Positions 53,024-63,704 of a DNA stretch of 64,000 nucleotides are shown in pieces. The position numbers were made by a program, and so were the translations under genes. The stretch is from Persicitalea jodogahamensis (GTDB lineage: Bacteria > Bacteroidota > Bacteroidia > Cytophagales > Spirosomataceae). The stretch covers positions 372,001-436,000 of the forward strand of contig NZ_BMXF01000004.1 of NCBI RefSeq assembly GCF_014651615.1, read 5' to 3'. A model generated the notes under the pieces. It was not told the DNA's origin. It worked only from the letters and a program-made list of their open reading frames with translations, and made no database searches. Position 1 is the first letter of the stretch. Every line of letters begins with the position of its first letter.

Positions 53024-53470
53024 ATGAAAGACCGGATTGCCTTGATTCAATACTCAGACTTGTCTGAACTTGACCGCGTAGTCAGCGATCTCATGGAATT
53101 GGGCAAGGAAGTTCCAGTGTGGCTTTTTTTTGGTGAAATGGGTGTGGGAAAGACGACCTTGATCAAGAAGGTATGCGAACGATTGGGCGTAAAGCGCATC
53201 GTGCAGAGTCCCACGTTTTCAATCGTTAATGAATATGATGATAGCGTCGGGAAACCAGTTTATCATTTTGATTTTTATCGTCTGAAAAACGAGAACGAAG
53301 CCTTCGATATCGGCGCAGAAGAGTACCTTTATTCAGGAAATTATTGTTTTGTTGAGTGGCCTGAAAAAATTGAGTCCCTTTGGCCGCCAAAATTTTTTAG
53401 CGTGCAGATGGAGAGCCAGGTCGATGGTAAGAGATCGATTAAGGCAAAAGTCCTTCTTGCAACTCAATAA
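53024..53470 (+). CDS. tsaE: tRNA threonylcarbamoyladenosine biosynthesis ATPase TsaE
   Basis: A P-loop protein of 148 residues that works with TsaB, TsaD and TsaC to make the t6A37 modification of ANN-reading tRNAs. The Walker A motif FGEMGVGKTTLIK is near residues 36-48, and SPTFSIVNEYD and HFDFYRL follow, with FVEWPEKI at the C-terminal side. The start is taken as the ATG at 53024; a GTG overlaps it at 53021. Alanine dehydrogenase follows 77 bases later. Confidence 0.95.
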   Translation: MKDRIALIQYSDLSELDRVVSDLMELGKEVPVWLFFGEMGVGKTTLIKKVCERLGVKRIVQSPTFSIVNEYDDSVGKPVYHFDFYRLKNENEAFDIGAEEYLYSGNYCFVEWPEKIESLWPPKFFSVQMESQVDGKRSIKAKVLLATQ

Positions 53471-53547
53471 ATCTGCCACTGGCATTGATTATTTTCTTTT
53501 CTCGTTAAGCCTGCGCCGCACCGTCATTCACAAATCCATAATCAACC

Positions 53548-54768
53548 ATGCCTCAAGTTACCGGATTCGAGCAACTGGCCAAGCAGTCGGCGTTATACCC
53601 CAAAGAGTCGCTTCTTGAAGTAAAAAAAGACGGTAATTCGCTGCTGATCGGTTTGCCTTGTGAAGTGGCTTTGCAGGAAAACCGCATTGCCCTCACACCC
53701 GATGGCGTGGCCGTCCTGGTGCGGAACGGTCATGAGGTCTGGGTCGAAAAAGACGCCGGAAAAGAGGCCAAGTACTCCGATCATGAATATAGTGAGGCAG
53801 GTGCCAAAATCGTGTATTCGGCCAAAGAGGTCTTTCAGGCAGACTTGATTCTCAAAATAGAGCCCTTGGTGGATAAGGAGTTTGAGATGATCAAAGCAGG
53901 AGCGACCCTTATTTCGACCCTCAATTTGCCCTCCCTGGATAAGAGCTATTTTGATAAGCTCAATCAAAAGAAAATCACCGCGATTGGCTACGAATTTATC
54001 GAGGACCAGAGCGGTGGCTTGCCCATCGTTCGGGCCATGAGCGAGATTGCAGGTAGCACTGTGCTGCTTATCGCCGCTGAATATTTGAGTAATTCTAACC
54101 AAGGCAAGGGAATTATCCTGGGCGGCATAACGGGCGTTCCACCGACCAAAGTGGTGATTCTGGGAGCCGGAACAGTGGCAGAGTACGCCACCCGGGCCGC
54201 TATGGGGGTGGGAGCCGACATCAAGGTATTTGACAACCACATATACCGGCTGCAACGGTTGAAATACTCAGTCGGTCAGAATCTCTACACTTCCATCATT
54301 GACTCTGACACTCTGACAGAGGCCATCGCCCGCGCTGACGTGGTGATCGGTGCCATGCGGGCAGAGGATGGCCTCAGCCCCTGTGTAGTGACCGAAGAAA
54401 TGGTGGGGCGGATGAAGCCGAATTCCGTCATTGTGGACGTAAGCATCGATCAGGGAGGCTGTTTTGAGACCTCGCGTATGACTACCCATAAAGACCCCGT
54501 CTACCATTATAGTGACGTTTTGCATTATTGCGTGCCCAATATTGCCTCACGGGTGGCCCATACTGCCAGTACGGCGCTGAGTAATATTTTCTTGCCATTT
54601 TTGTTGAAAACCGGCACAATCGGCGGGATTGAAGAAATGATTTATGCCAACCGTTGGTTTATGAAAGGAGTGTACAGTCATAATGGAACGCTCACCAATG
54701 CCTATATCGCCCGAAAATTCGGGATGCGGTATAAGGATCTTACGCTGCTGCTGGCGGCGAGAATGTAG
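53548..54768 (+). CDS. ald: Alanine dehydrogenase
   Basis: A protein of 406 residues that interconverts L-alanine with pyruvate and ammonia using NAD. After an extra N-terminal segment of about 35 residues it has GLPCEVALQENRIALTPDGV, then LISTLNLPSLD and YEFIED. The NAD fold is VVILGAGTVAEYATRAAMG. DVSIDQGGCFETSRMTTH and CVPNIASRVAHTAS carry the remaining active-site region. The added N-terminus is common in this phylum. A transhydrogenase-related protein is the nearest alternative. Confidence 0.93.
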   Translation: MPQVTGFEQLAKQSALYPKESLLEVKKDGNSLLIGLPCEVALQENRIALTPDGVAVLVRNGHEVWVEKDAGKEAKYSDHEYSEAGAKIVYSAKEVFQADLILKIEPLVDKEFEMIKAGATLISTLNLPSLDKSYFDKLNQKKITAIGYEFIEDQSGGLPIVRAMSEIAGSTVLLIAAEYLSNSNQGKGIILGGITGVPPTKVVILGAGTVAEYATRAAMGVGADIKVFDNHIYRLQRLKYSVGQNLYTSIIDSDTLTEAIARADVVIGAMRAEDGLSPCVVTEEMVGRMKPNSVIVDVSIDQGGCFETSRMTTHKDPVYHYSDVLHYCVPNIASRVAHTASTALSNIFLPFLLKTGTIGGIEEMIYANRWFMKGVYSHNGTLTNAYIARKFGMRYKDLTLLLAARM

Positions 54769-54883
54769 TTTTGTAGGTTGAGGGCGAATCGGTCAAGGGT
54801 AGCGCGGATACGTATTATCTTAATTAAAACACCGCATAAGGTCTGACAATCGGCCCGAAAGGAAAATATTTTAAAGCCCAATC

Positions 54884-55288
54884 ATGATAAATCACAGTAA
54901 TGAAAATGTCCTGATGGACGATGCCAACTCTCCGGAAGTGAACCGAAAACTTCTTGGCATGATTTCTCAGGACTTTGTGAAAGTGGCCGACCAGCTGAAA
55001 GAAGCTTCCTATCAGATTCGTAAGCGTGGCTTCTCCGAACATCCGGTTTTCGCCGTCTCCAAGGAACCCTCCGGAATAGGTGTGTTGCTCTTTGAACGTG
55101 AGTCAATGGGCAATCGCTGGAACTACCAGGCCTCCTATTTGCAGGAATTTGTGGATCGAAATCTGATTGGTCAGGAATCTGTCGAGTTATTTATTGAAAA
55201 TTACAAGAATCCGGAGGAGTATTGTTGCCTGTTCGTTATTCAGGCCGATTTCGCAGGCTTCGTTTTTGTTCCCTTTCCAGAAGACTAA
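54884..55288 (+). CDS. Conserved protein of unknown function
   Basis: A protein of 134 residues without signal peptide or membrane segment. The N-terminal half is helical (KLLGMISQDFVKVADQLKEASYQIRKRG). The C-terminal half has mixed strands (HPVFAVSKEPSGIGVLLFERESM, CLFVIQADFAGFVFVPFPED). The acidic ending and lack of known motifs leave the role open. It precedes a multi-pass membrane protein gene by 102 bases. Confidence 0.7.
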   Translation: MINHSNENVLMDDANSPEVNRKLLGMISQDFVKVADQLKEASYQIRKRGFSEHPVFAVSKEPSGIGVLLFERESMGNRWNYQASYLQEFVDRNLIGQESVELFIENYKNPEEYCCLFVIQADFAGFVFVPFPED

Positions 55289-55390
55289 TCTTTTTGGCGG
55301 CTCTTTTCTCTTTCTCAGTTTGGCATTACGAATTTTTGGCTTTGCCATTTTGATCCAATTGCTCACAAAGAAAGGCTTTCCCGCACTACC

Positions 55391-57052
55391 ATGAAGTCTG
55401 TTGCAAAGCTCTCCGCCTGGGTGCTTATTTTACTTCCAGCTGTACTCCTGTTATTTCTTGTCTACCACTATTCCGGGACCCTGTTCTTTGCGGACGATTT
55501 CCACTTGCTGAAAACAATTGTCTGGGGGCAGGAAACGGATTCTATCGCGGAGAAATTCAAGCTACTCGTCCAGCAGCATAACGAACACCGGATACTGATC
55601 CCGCGCCTCTTTACCTGGCTAAACTACCAGTTGGAGGGGCATATCGATTGGCCGGTGTTGATGGTGTTTGGGAATCTGTTGTGGTGTACGGTCCTCTACT
55701 TTCTCTGGGACGCCTTCCGAACCCTCAAACTCAGTCTTTGGTACTTCCTTCCCGTTCCCTGGCTACTATTCCAACCCGCCTATTATGACAACTACAATTG
55801 GAGCATCAGTGTGCTGCAGCAGTCTGTCATTGTTTTTTTGTTAGCGTGGTTGGTGTATTCTTTCGTCAATCGCCGTTTTCTGCTTGCCATATTCATTTTT
55901 CTGATTGGTACCTTCACTCACGGAAATGGGATTTTTGGCGTCGCCGTAGGAGTGGCTTTTCTTGTCCTTTACAAGGAGTGGAAATGGCTGTGGATATGGC
56001 TGGCGGTTTGCCTGAGTACGGCCGTCTTTTATTTTTACGGATTTGAGAAGGGCCAGAATGCCGACTTTCTGCAAAGCCTGACTCATCCGGTTCAGATGTT
56101 CGGCTACTTTTTTGCATTTTTTGGTTCCGCTGCCGAAGTGCTTGGCGTTGGATTTGTGCCTTCCGTATCTCTGGGTATTCTAGTCTTTGGGGGAATTGCC
56201 TGGTATGGTATTCCCCGGGTTTATGCGCACTACCGTTTCAATGTATCGCTGAGTTATTTCGACAAACTACTGCTCGGAAACTTATTATTCCTAAGCATCA
56301 CCGCCCTGCTGGTGGCAGTGTCAAGAAGCTGGTCCTCGCCAGACCTTGATATTCCGCCCCGTTATGCCCACTACTCCCCCTACCTTACCGCCTGGTTCTA
56401 CCTGGTGGGGCTGGCTGTATTTTATCGGCTCGCTGCGAAAGGATGGGCCATTTCCTGGAGCATAGGCGCGGTACTTTTCAACCTGGTCTCCCATCTGAAT
56501 TATGTCAGTGATCTTGAGTACCGTCGCGACTGGCTTACCGCCGATTATGTCAACTGGCTCAACTACCAAACTTTTCTGGAGTACCAGCCTTCTTTCAATC
56601 ACAACATTCGTGATGTGTATTCGTCCGCCCTTGCACGTGGGATTTGTCGCCCCACGCTGAGCTTACCCGCTTCAACTACTTTAAGGACTGCCATGGATAG
56701 CAGCATTGTGCTGGGCGTTGAGCTAGTGGAGAACCCAACTGCGGACGCTAGTGGGAAGACTTTTGAAAAAGAGATTGTCTTTGTGGATAAAAATTTCTCC
56801 GGTGAAATCCCTTTCCTGTGCCTCATTCCGGAAGCTGGCCCGGCAATGATGGTTCCTTTTTACCGGGGACGAAATGGCTATCGTAAAATGTTGACCGAAC
56901 AGAGACTCCGGAAACCGGAAATTTCCACTCGATTTTTTAGTGACAACCTGCCTTCGGGCACCTACCGAATTGGATACCAATTCAGGGATTCTCTGCTGAT
57001 GTCAAGATATCGGCTGAATATTGACAACGAGCGTTCAATAAAACTGCTGTGA
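55391..57052 (+). CDS. Multi-pass membrane protein, GT-C glycosyltransferase-like
   Basis: A protein of 553 residues. The first helix (about 8-28) is followed by LFFADDFHLLK, which places an acidic DD pair in the first periplasmic loop, as in GT-C glycosyltransferases that use lipid-linked sugars. About ten more hydrophobic helices run to residue 400. The last 150 residues are a soluble, probably periplasmic, domain with strand-rich sequence. The function is inferred from topology and the DD loop only. Confidence 0.7.
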   Translation: MKSVAKLSAWVLILLPAVLLLFLVYHYSGTLFFADDFHLLKTIVWGQETDSIAEKFKLLVQQHNEHRILIPRLFTWLNYQLEGHIDWPVLMVFGNLLWCTVLYFLWDAFRTLKLSLWYFLPVPWLLFQPAYYDNYNWSISVLQQSVIVFLLAWLVYSFVNRRFLLAIFIFLIGTFTHGNGIFGVAVGVAFLVLYKEWKWLWIWLAVCLSTAVFYFYGFEKGQNADFLQSLTHPVQMFGYFFAFFGSAAEVLGVGFVPSVSLGILVFGGIAWYGIPRVYAHYRFNVSLSYFDKLLLGNLLFLSITALLVAVSRSWSSPDLDIPPRYAHYSPYLTAWFYLVGLAVFYRLAAKGWAISWSIGAVLFNLVSHLNYVSDLEYRRDWLTADYVNWLNYQTFLEYQPSFNHNIRDVYSSALARGICRPTLSLPASTTLRTAMDSSIVLGVELVENPTADASGKTFEKEIVFVDKNFSGEIPFLCLIPEAGPAMMVPFYRGRNGYRKMLTEQRLRKPEISTRFFSDNLPSGTYRIGYQFRDSLLMSRYRLNIDNERSIKLL

Positions 57053-57158
57053 ACGTCTTGATTTTTCGCCAATGCGAGGATATCATTGCTGTTTTCAGGA
57101 ATCATTTCATTCGACATAGTTTGGATCGCTTGGGCTAGGCAAAACGAGGAAAAAATGG

Positions 57159-57166
57159 TATCTTTA
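57159..57166 (+). promoter_or_regulatory. Possible -7 promoter box for gyrB
   Basis: TATCTTTA differs at one position from TAnnTTTG and lies 57 bases before the gyrB ATG. The nearest TTG (57130) is 26 bases upstream, longer than usual. Confidence 0.3.
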
Positions 57167-57208
57167 CACGTTCAAAATAACCGCTTCGGCGGGCACCAAT
57201 AATTGTAG

Positions 57209-59179
<1,971 letters not shown>

Positions 59180-59227
59180 TTTGCTTATCCGGGCCGTTAT
59201 CATTTAAAGCATCGGTACGACGAATAT

Positions 59228-59263
59228 ATATGGCTGACTGTCAAGGGTCAGCCATATTTTTTT
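59228..59263 (+). terminator. Rho-independent terminator after gyrB
   Basis: A perfect 11-bp stem (ATATGGCTGAC / GTCAGCCATAT) with an 8-base loop and a run of seven T, 48 bases after the stop codon. Confidence 0.92.
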
Positions 59264-59407
59264 GTCAGTAGAAGGTCAATAAAAAGATTTTTAGCTAAAT
59301 TTCCTTTCAATCACTAAGAACCGATAATTTAGAAGGATCAAATACGCGAATGATTGAGCCTGCGAAATTGAAAATAGAATTGAATAACAAGAAGAGTGAA
59401 GCAAGCC

Positions 59408-61672
59408 ATGCCGAAAGATATGAGAAGTAGTGAGCGAAGAAGTCCTTTATCTAACATATTTTCATTTTTTGAAGACAAAAAAGAAATCATGGAGGAAGGG
59501 AAATTCATGCGGGCCGGGGATAAGGTAAATGAGCTGATCGAACAGAGCGATTTTATCAGTCGGGACCTGAGTTGGCTGAAATTCAACGAACGTGTACTGG
59601 ACCAGGCATTGGATCCGTCACGCTCGGTATTCGACCGGCTGAAATTTCTGGCAATAACAGCCTCCAACCTTGATGAGTTTTTCTCCATCCGCGTGGGTAG
59701 TTTGTACAACTACCTGGATTACGGAAAAGAGCGGGTGGACTACTCGGGTTTGAGGGAAGTGCCATTCCGGAAAACCTTGCTGCGATCGTTGCAGCAATTC
59801 GTGGCTGAGCAGAACAAATGCTACAAAGAGGAACTTCTGCCGCTACTCAATGAACAACGATGCTCGCTGGCTCAGATGTCAGACTTGCGCGAGCCGGAAA
59901 CCGAAAAGGTCTCGGAGTACTTTGATCGGACGATTTACCCGATGTTGACTCCGATGCTGTACGACTATACCCATGTGTTTCCGGTTCTCTTGGCCAAGGT
60001 ACTGATTCTGGGCGTCATCACCCAGGTTTCCGGTACTACAAGCGAGGAGGATAGGAAACTGTCTTTCGTACAGCTGCCAGCCAATCTGCCCCGCTTTTAT
60101 ATTATAGAGCGAGAAGACGAAATACTTTTCCTTCCGCTGGAAAACATCGTTAAAGCGTACATAAAAAAGCTTTACCGTAATGTGGATATCGTCTCCACCA
60201 ACCTCATCAGGATTACCCGAAACGGGGATTTTTCGTTGGAGGAGAATGATGATATGGAGGTAGATTTCATTGATGAAATAAAGCAGAAAATAAAGAATCG
60301 TCGCTTGGGGCGCGTCGTTAAAGTAGAGGTAGAGCACGACATTGACGAAGACCTGCTGAGCTTGTTGAAAAAGCGCTGGGAAATTGATGATTTCAATGTT
60401 TTCCGGGCAGGAGGTTTGCTGGATTATACCTGCTTTTGGCAACTCATCGGTCATAGCGAATTCAAGGATCAGATTCCACCGTTGCATGCCCCGATACCGC
60501 CGCTGACCATGGGCCGCGAGCGTATTACCGATATATTCGAGGTGATGCGTGAGCGGGACATTCTCCTGCACCATCCCTACAATAACTTTGAGCCAGTGCT
60601 TCAGCTACTGGAGCAAGCGGCGGAAGACCCGAATGTATTATCCATCAAACTGACAATCTACCGGCTGGCCAAAAAATCGCGCGTGACCGAGGCGCTGCTT
60701 ACCGCTGCCGAAAATGGCAAAAATGTGGCCGTTTTGTTTGAAGTGAAAGCGCGGTTCGACGAGGAGAACAACATTAGGGAGGCACAAAGGCTGCAGAAGG
60801 CTGGTTGCTTCGTAATCTACGGTATCGGATTACTCAAAACCCACACCAAACTACTGCTGATCGTAAGAAAGGAGGCTGAAAAAGTGGTCCGCTATGCTCA
60901 CCTGTCAACGGGAAACTATAACGAGGATACCGCGCGGCTTTACACTGACATTGGACTGCTGACAACCAATGAGGAATATACGCACGATATTTCGGAGTTC
61001 TTCAACGTTATAACCGGCCATTCGCTTCCCAGTGACTACCGTAACCTCATAACTGCCCCCCGGCAGATGCGTGACCGGATCATTGCGATGATTCAACAGG
61101 AAGCCCAAAACGCGAGGAACGGTTTGCCGAGCGGAATATGCATAAAGATTAATTCACTGGAAGACCGTGCCGTCATTGAGGAGCTTTATAAGGCATCGCA
61201 GGCAGGAGTGAAAATTGACCTGATTGTACGCGGTATTTGTTGCATCAGACCTGGTCGGACCGGATTGAGTGAAAACATCAGGGTGCGCTCCATTGTTGGC
61301 GACTTGTTGGAACACTCCCGGATTTACTATTTTCATAACAACGACGACCCGCTGGTTTACGGGGGAAGTGCTGATGTCATGGTCCGGAGCTTCGATCGGC
61401 GCATAGAATCATTATTCCTGTTGGTCAGTGATCGGGTGCGCCAGGAAGCCATTCTGATGCTTGAATACAACTTAAGGGATAATGTCAACTCGTATGAACT
61501 CCGGGAGGACGGTACTTACGAAAGGTGCCACGTAGGGGAGGGGACAGAGCCGTTTAACATTCATCAGGCATTTTTTGAGATCAAGCCCGAGGAGGTAATG
61601 GAAGCAAAGTTGTTTGCCCGGACGAGTCCTGATCCAGTACTAGCGGAAAATGAAAATGCCGAGAAGATCTAG
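59408..61672 (+). CDS. ppk1: Polyphosphate kinase 1
   Basis: A protein of about 755 residues that reversibly transfers the gamma-phosphate of ATP to polyphosphate. The family start FISRDLSWLKFNERVLDQA is preceded by an unusually long charged head, so the start is uncertain: ATG at 59408, a GTG at 59396, or ATG at 59489. Conserved parts include NLDEFFSIRVGSL, HHPYNNFEPV, KLTIYRL, GLLKTHTKLLLIVR with the phospho-accepting His, and YAHLSTGNYNEDTARLYTDIG. The second PLD-like half is intact. A Ppx/GppA-like protein is encoded at the other end of the window, but nothing links the two. Confidence 0.95.
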   Translation: MPKDMRSSERRSPLSNIFSFFEDKKEIMEEGKFMRAGDKVNELIEQSDFISRDLSWLKFNERVLDQALDPSRSVFDRLKFLAITASNLDEFFSIRVGSLYNYLDYGKERVDYSGLREVPFRKTLLRSLQQFVAEQNKCYKEELLPLLNEQRCSLAQMSDLREPETEKVSEYFDRTIYPMLTPMLYDYTHVFPVLLAKVLILGVITQVSGTTSEEDRKLSFVQLPANLPRFYIIEREDEILFLPLENIVKAYIKKLYRNVDIVSTNLIRITRNGDFSLEENDDMEVDFIDEIKQKIKNRRLGRVVKVEVEHDIDEDLLSLLKKRWEIDDFNVFRAGGLLDYTCFWQLIGHSEFKDQIPPLHAPIPPLTMGRERITDIFEVMRERDILLHHPYNNFEPVLQLLEQAAEDPNVLSIKLTIYRLAKKSRVTEALLTAAENGKNVAVLFEVKARFDEENNIREAQRLQKAGCFVIYGIGLLKTHTKLLLIVRKEAEKVVRYAHLSTGNYNEDTARLYTDIGLLTTNEEYTHDISEFFNVITGHSLPSDYRNLITAPRQMRDRIIAMIQQEAQNARNGLPSGICIKINSLEDRAVIEELYKASQAGVKIDLIVRGICCIRPGRTGLSENIRVRSIVGDLLEHSRIYYFHNNDDPLVYGGSADVMVRSFDRRIESLFLLVSDRVRQEAILMLEYNLRDNVNSYELREDGTYERCHVGEGTEPFNIHQAFFEIKPEEVMEAKLFARTSPDPVLAENENAEKI

Positions 61673-61698
61673 TAAATGGAAAATGAATCGGAACGAGA

Positions 61699-61729
61699 AG
61701 CCCCGTCAGGTACCTGACGGGGCTTTTTA
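61699..61729. terminator. Bidirectional terminator between ppk1 and the DUF4870 gene
   Basis: A 26-base perfect palindrome (13-base arms, AGCCCCGTCAGGT) centred at 61711/61712, followed by TTTTTAT on the plus strand. It lies between two convergent genes. Confidence 0.85.
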
Positions 61730-61742
61730 TTTATTAAAATCA

Positions 61743-62228
61743 CTACTTAACCAAGCGTAATGAAACCGGGTAACGGTATACATTCCCGTTATTGGCCCGG
61801 AAAGTGCCAACTACCATAAATACCAGTGCGCCAATGCCGATAATGGCAAACGCGGTAATCATTAATAAACTTGACCCAATCATCCCCATAATCCCCGCAC
61901 CAGTAGCTGTATCATTGTCTGACTGGCTGCCGAAAATGGTGGATAAAATCGATCCGCCAAACATGACAATAAGAATGATGATCAAGGCGACAAATACGAT
62001 CGCCAGGGTAATCTGAAAATTAACAGATTCTCTTCCATTTTCTGCCACGAAATCACCTTTGTCCTTTTGGGTGGAGTAGATTACGTAAGTGGCGATCAGC
62101 GACAAGAAGGGAATTGGTACTACAAAACTGGCAACAGTTGCCAGGAGCGGAGTTAGGTGCATCCACATTCCAAGTGAACGCTGTTCAGACGGCACCCCGG
62201 CCGGAGAAATAAGATTTGAATCTTCCAT
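61743..62228 (-). CDS. DUF4870-family membrane protein
   Basis: A protein of 161 residues. SLGMWMHLTPLLATVASFVVP opens the domain; DFVAENGRESVNFQITL is the diagnostic middle segment; and the final helix is followed by ANNGNVYRYPVSLRLVK. Four transmembrane helices can be placed. The family is widespread and uncharacterised. Confidence 0.9.
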   Translation of the reverse strand: MEDSNLISPAGVPSEQRSLGMWMHLTPLLATVASFVVPIPFLSLIATYVIYSTQKDKGDFVAENGRESVNFQITLAIVFVALIIILIVMFGGSILSTIFGSQSDNDTATGAGIMGMIGSSLLMITAFAIIGIGALVFMVVGTFRANNGNVYRYPVSLRLVK

Positions 62229-62357
62229 TGATGGTTTGGTTTAGGATGGGTGATTTTTGAGAAAAGTCGCAAACCTGCATCCCGTACTCATTTGTAAGGC
62301 TAATTTTAGCTACTTTCGCGGTTTGGTTCAAAAAACTTTTATCCCAAGCCTACCTGC

Positions 62358-63596
62358 ATGGAAAGATTTACCGGACTCATTGGCATTGTACTTATTTTGG
62401 GCGTAGCCTACGCACTTTCCAACAACCGCAAAGCCATAAACTACCGGACCGTGGGAGTTGGTTTGGGTCTTCAATTTGGGCTGGCTGTGTTTATACTGCG
62501 TACCGAAACGGGCAGAATTATTTTCCAGTGGTTGGGGGATAAGGTGCAAAAACTGCTTTCATTTTCAGATCAGGGAGCCGATTTTGTTTTTGGTACTTTG
62601 GTTCGAAGCGATTTGATGCAAAAGGCTTTTGGACCGGGCAATGACTTCGTGTTTTTTTTCAAAGTAATTCCCACGATCATTTTTGTGGCCGTTTTGGTCA
62701 ACATGCTCTATCACCTCGGTATAATGCAGCGGGTGGTGGCGGTTATTGCCCGGGGTGTATATTGGCTGATGGGTGTCAGTGGGGCGGAGGCACTGTCCAA
62801 CGTTGCCAGTACTTTTGTGGGTCAGGTTGAGGCCCAGATCATGATAAAGCCGTATCTGAAAGGTATGACTAACTCGGAACTCATGGCTTCAATGACTGGT
62901 AGCTTTGCGTGCATAGCGGGCGGAGTAATGGCTGTTTACATATCGCTTGGCGTTCCAGCACCATATTTGATCGCAGCGAGCCTGATGGCCGCACCGGGTG
63001 CGCTAGTAATTTCGAAAATTGTCTACCCGGAAACCGAAAAATCAGAAACAAAAGGGGCGATTAAGCTCGAAATAAAGAAAACGCACGCCAACCTGCTGGA
63101 CGCTATTGCCGCCGGCGCAAGCGAAGGGTTAAAAGTAGGTTTCAACGTGGTCGCCATGTTGATAGGCTTTATAGCTCTGGTGGCCCTTTTCGACTATTTA
63201 TTGGGTAAAGTAGGTGGCGTCTTCAACTTTCCCCAGTTGAGTTTCAACTACATCCTGGGAAACATCTTTGCTGTTTTTGCCTGGGCAATGGGAGTACCGT
63301 CACAGGATGTCCAATCCGCTGGCGCTTTAATGGGTACCAAAATGGTTATCAATGAATTTGTCGCTTATCTGGATTTGGTAAAAATGAAGGAAACGCTAGA
63401 TCCCAAGACCTTGGTTATTACCAGTTTTGCGCTCTGTGGCTTTGCTAATTTTAGCTCCATCGCCATTCAGGTGGGTGGCATCGGGGAGTTAGCTCCTTCA
63501 CGTCGGTCTGATCTGGCCCGCCTGGGTTTCAGAGCCTTGATTTGCGGAACACTCGCTTCTTACATGTCCGCCACTTTTGCAGGATTGCTTATGTAA
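62358..63596 (+). CDS. Concentrative nucleoside transporter (CNT/NupC family)
   Basis: A protein of 412 residues with about ten transmembrane helices that imports nucleosides with H+ or Na+. FGLAVFILRTETG, FVFFFKVIPTIIFVAVL, ASTFVGQVEAQIMIKPYL and SMTGSFACIAGGVMAVYISLG are the conserved helices of the family, followed by NEFVAYLDL and CGFANFSSIAIQVGGIGELAP. Length fits bacterial NupC. It is transcribed alone and ends at a strong hairpin shared with sppA. Confidence 0.95.
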   Translation: MERFTGLIGIVLILGVAYALSNNRKAINYRTVGVGLGLQFGLAVFILRTETGRIIFQWLGDKVQKLLSFSDQGADFVFGTLVRSDLMQKAFGPGNDFVFFFKVIPTIIFVAVLVNMLYHLGIMQRVVAVIARGVYWLMGVSGAEALSNVASTFVGQVEAQIMIKPYLKGMTNSELMASMTGSFACIAGGVMAVYISLGVPAPYLIAASLMAAPGALVISKIVYPETEKSETKGAIKLEIKKTHANLLDAIAAGASEGLKVGFNVVAMLIGFIALVALFDYLLGKVGGVFNFPQLSFNYILGNIFAVFAWAMGVPSQDVQSAGALMGTKMVINEFVAYLDLVKMKETLDPKTLVITSFALCGFANFSSIAIQVGGIGELAPSRRSDLARLGFRALICGTLASYMSATFAGLLM

Positions 63597-63646
63597 CGGA
63601 TGAATCCGTAATCGAATGGCTTGGGATTCAAACTATTAAATATACA

Positions 63647-63690
63647 GAAACGGGCGGTCAGAGTGTGAAACTCTGACCGCCCGTTTCTTT
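63647..63690. terminator. Bidirectional terminator between the nucleoside transporter gene and sppA
   Basis: A perfect 18-bp stem (63647-63664 paired with 63670-63687) with a GTGAA loop and T-rich flanks on both strands. It is the strongest hairpin in the window and separates two convergent genes. Confidence 0.93.
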
Positions 63691-63704
63691 GTTTGCCTGA
63701 TCAA

